A stretch of DNA of 11,418 bases, taken from assembly GCA_039933015.1 (NCBI GenBank), contig JBDTOX010000153.1:1-11418 (forward strand), given 5' to 3'. The notes below the pieces were generated by a model. The model saw only the letters and a list, made by a program, of their open reading frames with translations. It had not been told where the DNA came from and did not search any database. Shown here one piece after another: positions 1-5,859 of the stretch (within the stretch, counting starts at the first letter, position 1; each line of letters opens with the position of its first letter). Origin of the DNA: JBDTOX01 sp039933015. GTDB lineage: Bacteria; Pseudomonadota; Gammaproteobacteria; Burkholderiales; Methylophilaceae. The translations under genes and the position numbers were made by a program.

Positions 1-46
1 AATGATAGTATGCTCTTCGCATGCGAAAGTAGGTCACCGCCAGGCT
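1..46 (+). rRNA. rrf: 5S ribosomal RNA, 3' end only
   Basis: The first ~46 bases match the 3' part of a proteobacterial 5S rRNA: an AATGATAGTATG block, a TCTTCG-capped helix, then GAAAGTAGGTCACCGCCAGGC, whose last seven bases (39-45) are the usual 3' strand of helix I. The 5' part of the gene lies outside the window. The exact 3' end is uncertain by a few bases. It implies that a full rRNA operon (16S-23S-5S) lies to the left, and the intrinsic terminator follows 12 bases later. Confidence 0.93.
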
Positions 47-57
47 TCTTATACAAG

Positions 58-88
58 AAACCCTGCTACGAAAGTAGTGGGGTTTTTT
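58..88 (+). terminator. Intrinsic terminator of the rRNA operon
   Basis: A 12-bp stem (58-69 with 74-85, including two G-T wobbles at its middle) is closed by a GAAA tetraloop at 70-73 and followed by a T tract (83-88). It lies directly after the 5S end, so it is the rho-independent terminator of the rRNA operon. A GNRA loop makes the hairpin especially stable. The next gene comes from the opposite strand, so this also separates the highly expressed operon from it. Confidence 0.93.
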
Positions 89-191
89 ATTGCCCGTATT
101 TTGCCGCTTATTTTTGTGAGAAATTAACCCCTAGATAATAGGGCAGTTATGGTCTTCCGCCTTCATTTTGATAACTTATTAAATACAAAGG

Positions 192-205
192 GATAGCTGG
201 CTATC
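192..205. other. Short hyphenated palindrome after the polymerase stop
   Basis: GATAGC-TG-GCTATC is a perfect 6+2+6 inverted repeat, 14 bases past the stop codon of the minus-strand polymerase gene. It has no T tract on the minus strand, so it is not a canonical terminator. It may be a 3'-end hairpin of that transcript or chance. A second small inverted repeat (CCCTA-GATAA-TAGGG, 129-143) lies further along in the same 130-base gap, which otherwise shows no gene. Confidence 0.3.
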
Positions 206-218
206 AAGCAGCAAGGCG

Positions 219-1478
219 TCATGATGAGCCTTCAACAGGGCTGTCATTTTCTACGGTCAAATCAGGAATATGATTGAAAGCAATCCGCATGGGTGCATTA
301 TTAAGTGCATTATGTGCGCCACCGAAATACACCGTATTTTTTCCATAACGCATATTCAGCTTATCCAGTGCCGTATCCAATTTGTTCTCAATTTTACCGG
401 CTACAGGCTGGAACAAATCCAAGGCCCGCTCATTAGGCTCTACAAGGTTGGTAAACGATACGCCTACCGCGTAAGGGGTGGCCTTGTGCGCAGGGAAGCG
501 CTGCCATAATTGATTCAAATGTTGGGTGAGTTGCAGTGTGTCATCGGTAGGTGAGCATGCGTTTTCTGCCACCCAGCTTGGACGATTCAAAAATTTAACT
601 TTGACCTGAATGGCGGTAGTGTGGAGCGCATAGCTGCGCAAGCGCATACAAGCTTTTTGCAATAGCCGATGAATTACGGATAGCGCGGCGTGAGGCGTGC
701 GCAGCTCCGGCGGCAATACATGAGAATGTCCGAGGCTGTTGCGATCATTTTTTACATCGAATATCTCCAGTCCGCGTAGTTTGTCATACATGCGCTCACC
801 TTCTATGCTTCCCCATGCAGTGTGTAATTGCTGGCGGTTGGCTGCATAGAGGGCTTGGGTAGTAATAATGCCATAGCGACTTAACCGCTCTTCCATACGC
901 TTGCCGATGCCATTCAAATCCCTGAGCTTCAAGGCATAAAGCTTTTTCGGTAGATCATGTGTTTCTAACACCACGCAGCCATCCGGTTTTTGCATGTTGG
1001 AAGCCACTTTGGCAAGAAACGTATTGGGTGCAATGCCAATGGAGCTGCGGATCTGGTCGCCTACATTTTTCGCTATCGAGCGTTTGATGTGCTCCGCTAA
1101 TGCCAGCGCATTACTGTGCTGCTGCTGACTGCCAGTAAGTTGGCATACCATTTCATCAATGGAGAGGGTTCTTTCCACATGCGTGCAGGATTCCACCACT
1201 TCTACCAAGCGGTGATGGAGTTGAATATACAAAGGCGGCCTGGCCTCAACGAAAATGATATCGGGACAAAGCTTGCGTGCATCCCTGACAAGGGTGCCTG
1301 TCTTTACACCAAAGGCTTTAGCTTCATAACTGGCGGCGATGCAGCAAGTGGTATCTGCAACCACGGGCAAAACGGCTACTGGTTTTCCGCGCAGTTCCGG
1401 GCGAAACTGTTGTTCTACAGAAGCAAAGTAGGAGTTAAAATCCAGATAAAGCGCGCGTAATGTCACTGTTAAAGCCAA
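219..1478 (-). CDS. Y-family DNA polymerase (ImpB/MucB/SamB family), non-canonical DinB relative
   Basis: A 419-residue Y-family (translesion) DNA polymerase. Seen in sequence: the first catalytic block LYLDFNSYFASVEQQ with D13 as metal ligand and F18 at the steric-gate position; the fingers block AASYEAKAFGVKTG (48-61); the SIDE motif with catalytic D108-E109; SSIGIAPNTFLAKVAS (145-160); a helix-hairpin-helix thumb around LNGIGKRMEERL (188-199); a little-finger domain; and ALDLF (352-356), which resembles the QL[SD]LF beta-clamp-binding pentapeptide. All catalytic carboxylates are present, so it should be active, unlike ImuB. It departs from DinB in the DFN first motif and in the long tail YFGGAHNAL..APMRIAFNHIPD (384-406). 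The start is TTG at 1478 with no clear Shine-Dalgarno; GTG at 1466 is an alternative. I saw no LexA-type CTGT-N8-ACAG box upstream. Family assignment is firm. Lesion specificity is unknown. Confidence 0.9.
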   Translation of the reverse strand: MALTVTLRALYLDFNSYFASVEQQFRPELRGKPVAVLPVVADTTCCIAASYEAKAFGVKTGTLVRDARKLCPDIIFVEARPPLYIQLHHRLVEVVESCTHVERTLSIDEMVCQLTGSQQQHSNALALAEHIKRSIAKNVGDQIRSSIGIAPNTFLAKVASNMQKPDGCVVLETHDLPKKLYALKLRDLNGIGKRMEERLSRYGIITTQALYAANRQQLHTAWGSIEGERMYDKLRGLEIFDVKNDRNSLGHSHVLPPELRTPHAALSVIHRLLQKACMRLRSYALHTTAIQVKVKFLNRPSWVAENACSPTDDTLQLTQHLNQLWQRFPAHKATPYAVGVSFTNLVEPNERALDLFQPVAGKIENKLDTALDKLNMRYGKNTVYFGGAHNALNNAPMRIAFNHIPDLTVENDSPVEGSS

Positions 1479-1563
1479 TGGTCAAAATAAAAAAACGGTA
1501 AGGGTTGCACTTAAAGTTATGACTAACATCATACTCGTAGTGGATAATTTTTGAGGAGCAGAC

Positions 1564-2100
1564 ATGAGTGAGAATATAGCGATATTGGCCGGTGGTTGTT
1601 TCTGGTGTATCGAGCCTGTTTTTTCGCAACTGGTCGGGGTCAATCACGTGGTATCCGGCTATATTGGTGGGCATACCTTGAACCCGACATACAAACAGAT
1701 ATGCACAGGCTCAACTGGCTTTGCCGAGGCCATAAAAATCACGTTTGATCCGGCACAGATCAGCTTTGATGAGCTGCTGGAGATATTTTTTGTAGCGCAT
1801 GATCCTACCACGCCCAATCGTCAAGGTAACGATGCAGGCACGCAATATCGTTCAGCCATTTTTTGTCAGGATGCTGGTCAACGACTAAGTGCACAAAAAA
1901 TGGTAGCCAGATTGAATGCTGAAAAGCTGTGGCCAGCCCCTATCGTGACTGAAATTAACAGCGCAGCCACTTTCTATCCGGCCGAGGATTATCACCAGTA
2001 TTACTACGCCAATAATCCTAACCAGCCTTACTGCATGGCGGTTGCTGCGCCTAAGGTGGCCAAGATACGCGCCAAGTTTGCGAGCAAGATCAGGACATAG
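1564..2100 (+). CDS. msrA: Peptide-methionine (S)-S-oxide reductase MsrA
   Basis: A 178-residue cytoplasmic enzyme that reduces the S epimer of methionine sulfoxide in proteins and free methionine, using thioredoxin as electron donor. The nucleophilic Cys is C12 in GGCFWC (10-15). The substrate-pocket block HDPTTPNRQGNDAGTQYRS (79-97) is the family hallmark, E55 is the expected active-site acid, and C157 in NPNQPYC is the likely resolving cysteine. The usual TGHAE motif reads TGFAE here (F53). No signal peptide is present and there is no fused MsrB domain. The ATG is preceded by an AGGAG Shine-Dalgarno (1553-1557) at good spacing. It is divergent from the polymerase gene (85-base gap) and its stop lies 4 bases from the convergent corA stop. 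Confidence 0.96.
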   Translation: MSENIAILAGGCFWCIEPVFSQLVGVNHVVSGYIGGHTLNPTYKQICTGSTGFAEAIKITFDPAQISFDELLEIFFVAHDPTTPNRQGNDAGTQYRSAIFCQDAGQRLSAQKMVARLNAEKLWPAPIVTEINSAATFYPAEDYHQYYYANNPNQPYCMAVAAPKVAKIRAKFASKIRT

Positions 2101-2116
2101 CCGGCTAGCGCTGGCT
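2099..2116. other. Hairpin spanning the convergent msrA/corA stops
   Basis: AGCCGGC-TAGC-GCTGGCT forms a 7-bp stem (one G-T wobble when read as RNA from the plus strand) that includes the last bases of the msrA stop and all of the corA stop. Neither strand has a T tract after it, so it is at most a weak, factor-dependent 3' end for both transcripts. Confidence 0.4.
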
Positions 2117-3178
2117 CAGCCACTGTCTGCGCCAGAATATCAATCCCATGGTACTGGCTACAGTTAGCATCATGCCTATTGCCCACCAGAAGCCATCTGC
2201 ATTCTTAAGCCAGGGCATGACATCAAAGTTCATGCCGAAGATGCCGGTGATCAGGGTTGCTGGCATGAACAGCATGGCGACTACTGTCAATGCGCGTACT
2301 TCCATATTTACGCGATTGCTTACGCTGGATAGGTAAATATCCATCATGCCGCCCAATAGGTCACGTATGCCCTCCAGAGACTCGATGAAATGCACGGTAT
2401 GATCATAGACGTCGCGCAAATGCAGGATGGTGTTGGACTGAAAGAATTCCTTGTCGTCGCGGATAAGTATATTAAGCGTTTCACGCAGCGGCCACACGGC
2501 ACGGCGCAGATCCATACTGGCCCGTTTGAGCAGATGAATTTTGCGTAGCATTTTATTGCTAGGCTTATGCAACAACACCTCTTCTAGGGTCTCACAATCG
2601 TCACTCATTTGCTCCAGAACATTAAAATAGCGGTCAACTACGATATCCAGCAGCGCATAGGCCAGGTAATCCGCACCTTGTCCACGGATATGGCCGCGGT
2701 TCACACGCAGACGTTCGCGCACGGGCTCAAATGAGCCTGTGGCGCGCTCCTGGAATGTGAGCACGAAATCACGGCCCAGCACCAGGCAGATTTGCTCTGA
2801 GCTGATAGCTAAAAGCTTGGGGTCGTAATAAAAATGACGTGTCACGATGAAAAGATAATCCCCGTAACTATCCACTTTGGGGCGTTGGTCTGTGTTGAGA
2901 ATATCCTCCAGCACTAATGGATGTAACTGGAAGGTTTGCCCTATTTCCTTAATGAGCTCAGCATCGTGCAGGCCGTGCACATTAATCCATAGCTTGTACT
3001 CTGTAGATATCTGCAATTTGACTGCATCGCAAACCGTCAGGGTTTCTTCCGCGATTTGTGCCTCGTCGTATTTGAAAACACTGATGACGGGCTTGGCAAC
3101 TTTTACCTCACCTACATATACTAGCGATCCTGGCGCCATGCCTGTTTTTTTAGAGCGCTGCTGGAGTTTTTTTTTCAT
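2105..3178 (-). CDS. corA: Magnesium/cobalt transport protein CorA
   Basis: CorA is a homopentameric inner-membrane channel for Mg2+ (also Co2+ and Ni2+). Using the ATG at 3178 gives 357 residues. Seen: a long soluble N-terminal domain with the block KKTGMAPGSLVYVGE (10-24), the conserved HPLVLEDILNTDQRPKVDSYGDYLF stretch, a long helix region, then two membrane helices near the C-terminus (about 294-314 and 328-349). The signature GMN lies at 315-317 at the end of the first helix and is followed by the acidic-rich periplasmic loop. The open frame extends upstream to a GTG at 3280, but those 34 residues are not like the family and the ATG has an AGGA about 12 bases upstream, so I prefer 3178. 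The codons after ATG are AAA-AAA-AAA, forming a run of nine A. The gene lies alone on the minus strand and converges with msrA. Confidence 0.95.
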   Translation of the reverse strand: MKKKLQQRSKKTGMAPGSLVYVGEVKVAKPVISVFKYDEAQIAEETLTVCDAVKLQISTEYKLWINVHGLHDAELIKEIGQTFQLHPLVLEDILNTDQRPKVDSYGDYLFIVTRHFYYDPKLLAISSEQICLVLGRDFVLTFQERATGSFEPVRERLRVNRGHIRGQGADYLAYALLDIVVDRYFNVLEQMSDDCETLEEVLLHKPSNKMLRKIHLLKRASMDLRRAVWPLRETLNILIRDDKEFFQSNTILHLRDVYDHTVHFIESLEGIRDLLGGMMDIYLSSVSNRVNMEVRALTVVAMLFMPATLITGIFGMNFDVMPWLKNADGFWWAIGMMLTVASTMGLIFWRRQWLSQR

Positions 3179-3431
3179 TGCAATCTGGCTTCCTGAATTG
3201 CTCGCATACGGCAGTCTCCCGGTCTTGAGTTGGAGCGTGAATATGAGCCTGATGAGACTTGGAGGATGTGTCAAATCCACATATAAGCGTCAATGCCTGG
3301 GTAGACATAAGGCATCTGAAATGTGCATGCACTTGCCAATTAAACAACAACAGTGTCAATTTATCATCAATCTTGCAGGGTTAAGTCTAAAAATTCCAGT
3401 ATTTTAAACATGCTCTTATGCACCTCGTGCT

Positions 3432-3461
3432 TTGGCACGGTAAATGCTAGTCATATATAAT
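3432..3461 (+). promoter_or_regulatory. Probable fimV promoter (sigma-70 type)
   Basis: TTGGCA (3432-3437, one mismatch to TTGACA) is followed after an 18-base spacer by a perfect TATAAT (3456-3461). Transcription would start near 3468 and run toward fimV, giving an untranslated leader of about 210 bases. The same DNA also fits a sigma-54 site, listed separately. No other site in the gap scores as well by eye; TTGAAC (3590-3595) with TTTTAT (3614-3619) is a weaker alternative closer to the gene. Confidence 0.65.
3433..3448 (+). promoter_or_regulatory. Sigma-54-like -24/-12 element overlapping the fimV promoter
   Basis: The bases TGGCACGGTAAATGCT match the sigma-54 consensus TGGCACG-N4-TTGCW at all but one position (A for the first T of TTGC), with the GG and GC dinucleotides at the required distance. 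Because the TTGGCA part also serves as the -35 of a good sigma-70 promoter, only one reading may be real. No enhancer-binding-protein site was identified. Confidence 0.4.
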
Positions 3462-3569
3462 AGTTAGAAAGATTGATGATTAACTACTGACTCCGGATAA
3501 GAGATTAATCCAGTTTAAAGATTTGATGAGAGCTAGTCTGGGATCATTTCTTTATTTATCTTCATGTTT

Positions 3570-3602
3570 ACATAACATAAAGAGCTTAATTGAACATAAC
3601 AT
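3570..3602. repeat. Pair of 9-bp direct repeats in the fimV leader
   Basis: ACATAACAT occurs at 3570-3578 and again at 3594-3602, 24 bases apart start to start. The DNA around it is AT-rich, so chance is possible. The spacing is a little over two helical turns and it lies ~75-110 bases before the fimV start, so a regulator-binding role is conceivable but unsupported. Confidence 0.3.
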
Positions 3603-3677
3603 CATGCAAAGTGTTTTATCATCCATGCTCATGACGCTTGAAGAAAAGCGCCTCCTTATCCTTCAGGTGACTTTTGG

Positions 3678-5822
3678 ATGTATGCGAAACATATGTTAAC
3701 CAGATATAAATATTTTCTTGTGCTTTTGTTTCTGATACCGGCTTCGGTGTCAGGCGGAGGTCTTGGCAGGATTAAAGTTAAATCTGCACTGGGAGAGCCA
3801 CTGAGCGCAGAGATAGAGCTGCTTGAATCGCCATCTGAAGCAGTCTCATCACTCATGGCGCATATTGGCAGCGCGGAGGATTATGCCGCCACTGGTTTGC
3901 CTGATAGCTACATTCCATCTGATGTACATATTCAGGTAGTGCGACGCGTTGATAATTCGCGCGTACTGCAGATTTCAAGCGATCGTCCAGTGAATGAGCC
4001 TTTTCTTGAGCTACTGATCAAGGCTGAATCGCCAACGGTGAATGTGCTGCGTCAATACACGATTCTGCTGGATCCGCCAGTAAGCCGGTTTGCTGATGAT
4101 GAGACTAAAGTCAGTGCGGAAGGCAAGCCAAAAGCATCAGCCCGTAATAGGGCGATGGTAGACGTGCCCGTGCCTGAATATGTACCGCGCAAGTCCCGCA
4201 AGTCTCAAAGAAATACAGCGAAGAAATTACTCGACTCGTCATCCGCGGTACATGCGCCACCAAATCCAAGCTCACAGCCAGCACTAAGTGCTGACTCCTA
4301 TATTACGCAAAGTGGCGATGTGTTCGGCAAGGTGGCGCAACGCTATCAGCCAGATGGTGTCAGCCTGAAACGCGTCATGGCTGCATTTTATGCCGCCAAC
4401 CCAGATGCTTTCGTTAATGGCGATATGAACCAGCTAATAGTCGGGCAGACATTGCGTATCCCCACGCCAGAGGCCATGAGTGGCAAGGCTTCCGCCCCCA
4501 AAGAGCTTGCCAGTCCGGCACAGGTAAAAAACGAGGATCAAAACATTGCGACGCCTAAGTCTGAGAGCAGCCCAAGATTTGTTCTGAAAATATCTCCAGG
4601 CGATGCCGATTCCGCTGGGCACGCGCATACAGATAACCCATCAGCATCTTCCGATTTAAATGCACCGGCTAATGCTCAGGCACCTGTAGCAGCAGAAACC
4701 GCTCCTGTAGCTCCAGCGACCCCTGCCGCCGAAATGTTGCCAGCAACAACAGCTCCGATCGTTCAACCCGAAGGCAAAAAGCCCTTGCTGGTACAAGGTA
4801 CGGTAGATAACAAATCGTTCTTTGCTGATCTGGTCGCTAACCTGCAATGGATAGCCTTGGGCATGGTCATCCCGTTGCTGCTAATGCTTGCTGTATTTAT
4901 CTTTAATATGCGTCGTGTGGCTATTAAGCGCAAACTGCAAGATAGTATCTTTGAAGAAGATCATGCCTTTGCTTATCCATTGCGGCAAAACCACTACAGC
5001 CCAGCCGACAGCTTGGGTGAGGCTGGTGTATACGAAGCCACGGTTATTGCTACAGAAACAGCACCTCAAGGCGCAGACTCGGAACTCTACAGTGCCGCTG
5101 GTTATGGCGCATTCAGCACGCCTGGGAGTGAAATGGATATTAACGAAGTAGACCCACTGGTCGAAGCCGAGATTTATATGTCGTATGGACGCTATGAACA
5201 GGCGGAAAATATTCTCATCTATGCATTAAATAAAAACCCGCATAAACATGAGCTATCTTTGGGCTTGTTAAAAATCTATGCCGAACGCGGTGAAAAAGAC
5301 TCATTCGAGCGCGTTGCGCGCAAGGTATATGAAGCAGCCACGTTGGGAAGTATCGAGGATATGGAAATCTGGGGTAAAGCAGCAACCCTGGGCTTGAAGC
5401 TAGACCCTGAAAACTCTTTATATCGAGTTGAGCATATAGCACAGGCGCATGAACCAGCACTCGACGAGCCGCTTCAGCCGGTTGCACCATCAGCTGTAAC
5501 CCCTACACCCGAGCCGTTAGCGTCGCTGGAACCTTTGCATCCATTAAGTGAGCAAGATCTATCGAGTCAGTCGCCACCAAGAGATGAGGAGCGCAATGCC
5601 AAAGCATTCGCTGCAGATGATGCGAGGCTCGATAAGCCATTAGAACCATTAATGCAGCTTGAACAGGTATTGCACCACGTTCAACCGGGCGACAAAAGTA
5701 ATGTGCTGGAGTTTACACTTGCTGACAACAGCAAGCCGGCAGCCGAGAACAATCCGCATACCACGCAGACTGATGAATCACTGGGTCTCGGAGAGTTGTT
5801 TCCGTCTCCAAGTGAAAAATAA
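3678..5822 (+). CDS. fimV: FimV/HubP-family polar hub protein, lacking the C-terminal FimV domain
   Basis: A 714-residue inner-membrane protein of the FimV/HubP family, which organises the cell pole and supports type IV pilus assembly and twitching in relatives. Seen in order: signal peptide (1-25, hydrophobic core KYFLVLLFLIPASVSG); the diagnostic GLGRIKVKSALGEPLSAEIEL domain start (28-48) with the conserved N-terminal domain to about 133; a Pro/Ser/Lys-rich linker; a LysM-like peptidoglycan-binding domain (209-263, ending VGQTLRIPT); a Pro/Ala-rich linker; one membrane helix (391-410) followed by MRRVAIKRK; and a cytoplasmic acidic region with the EVDPLVEAEIYMSYGRYEQAENIL helical repeat (490-555). 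The usual final FimV domain (a TPR-like LARAYIDMGD..GAR block) is absent; the protein ends in a low-complexity acidic tail. ATG 3678 has AGGTGA 7 bases upstream. It stands alone rather than between asd and truA. Confidence 0.9.
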   Translation: MYAKHMLTRYKYFLVLLFLIPASVSGGGLGRIKVKSALGEPLSAEIELLESPSEAVSSLMAHIGSAEDYAATGLPDSYIPSDVHIQVVRRVDNSRVLQISSDRPVNEPFLELLIKAESPTVNVLRQYTILLDPPVSRFADDETKVSAEGKPKASARNRAMVDVPVPEYVPRKSRKSQRNTAKKLLDSSSAVHAPPNPSSQPALSADSYITQSGDVFGKVAQRYQPDGVSLKRVMAAFYAANPDAFVNGDMNQLIVGQTLRIPTPEAMSGKASAPKELASPAQVKNEDQNIATPKSESSPRFVLKISPGDADSAGHAHTDNPSASSDLNAPANAQAPVAAETAPVAPATPAAEMLPATTAPIVQPEGKKPLLVQGTVDNKSFFADLVANLQWIALGMVIPLLLMLAVFIFNMRRVAIKRKLQDSIFEEDHAFAYPLRQNHYSPADSLGEAGVYEATVIATETAPQGADSELYSAAGYGAFSTPGSEMDINEVDPLVEAEIYMSYGRYEQAENILIYALNKNPHKHELSLGLLKIYAERGEKDSFERVARKVYEAATLGSIEDMEIWGKAATLGLKLDPENSLYRVEHIAQAHEPALDEPLQPVAPSAVTPTPEPLASLEPLHPLSEQDLSSQSPPRDEERNAKAFAADDARLDKPLEPLMQLEQVLHHVQPGDKSNVLEFTLADNSKPAAENNPHTTQTDESLGLGELFPSPSEK

Positions 5823-5835
5823 GCCCATTCACGGC

Positions 5836-5856
5836 AAAAAGCCTGGAACAGGCTTT
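5836..5856 (-). terminator. Intrinsic terminator of cysK
   Basis: An 8-bp perfect stem AAAGCCTG/CAGGCTTT with a 3-base loop (5838-5856) starts a few bases after the cysK stop. Read on the minus strand, the stem's 3' arm runs into five T (plus-strand A at 5836-5840), as an intrinsic terminator should. On the plus strand only three T follow the stem, so termination of fimV here would be weaker. The fimV stop lies 13 bases before the T tract, so the element is shared by the convergent pair. Confidence 0.75.
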
Positions 5857-5859
5857 GGG

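Larger units (their letters stand above)
3179..3677. other. Divergent intergenic region between corA and fimV
   Basis: This 499-base AT-rich stretch has no convincing protein gene. It must carry the promoters of corA (minus) and fimV (plus). Contents noted: a perfect 10-bp palindrome GTGCATGCAC at 3323-3332; a small inverted repeat CGTGC-TTTG-GCACG at 3425-3438; a strong promoter at 3432-3461; and a 9-bp direct repeat at 3570-3602. On the minus strand TTGACA-like hexamers occur but none has a good -10 at the right distance, so the corA promoter is not fixed. A 31-codon frame from ATG 3604 overlaps the fimV start but has no ribosome-binding site. Confidence 0.7.

Noticed and set aside
89..218. 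Possible tRNA after the 5S gene
   Set aside because: rRNA operons may end with a tRNA, but no cloverleaf, TTCGA loop or CCA end is present; the 5S terminator comes first.
1116..1460. Plus-strand open frame (114 codons) opposite the polymerase
   Set aside because: It is antisense to the conserved catalytic palm region of the polymerase and has no domain of its own.
1479..1563. Possible LexA site between the polymerase and msrA
   Set aside because: No CTGT-N8-ACAG or close variant is present; the nearest CTGT (about 1466-1469) has no matching half-site.
3179..3280. Longer corA start (GTG at 3280)
   Set aside because: The extra 34 residues do not resemble CorA N-termini, and the ATG at 3178 has a ribosome-binding site and the typical Lys-rich beginning.
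2877..3407. Plus-strand open frame (176 codons) opposite the corA start and running into the gap
   Set aside because: Most of it is antisense to conserved CorA; Ser/Leu/Cys-rich composition and no Shine-Dalgarno suggest a shadow.
3407..3440. Possible terminator from the CGTGC-TTTG-GCACG inverted repeat
   Set aside because: The stem is only five pairs and no T tract follows; the right arm is better explained as the promoter -35/-24 element.
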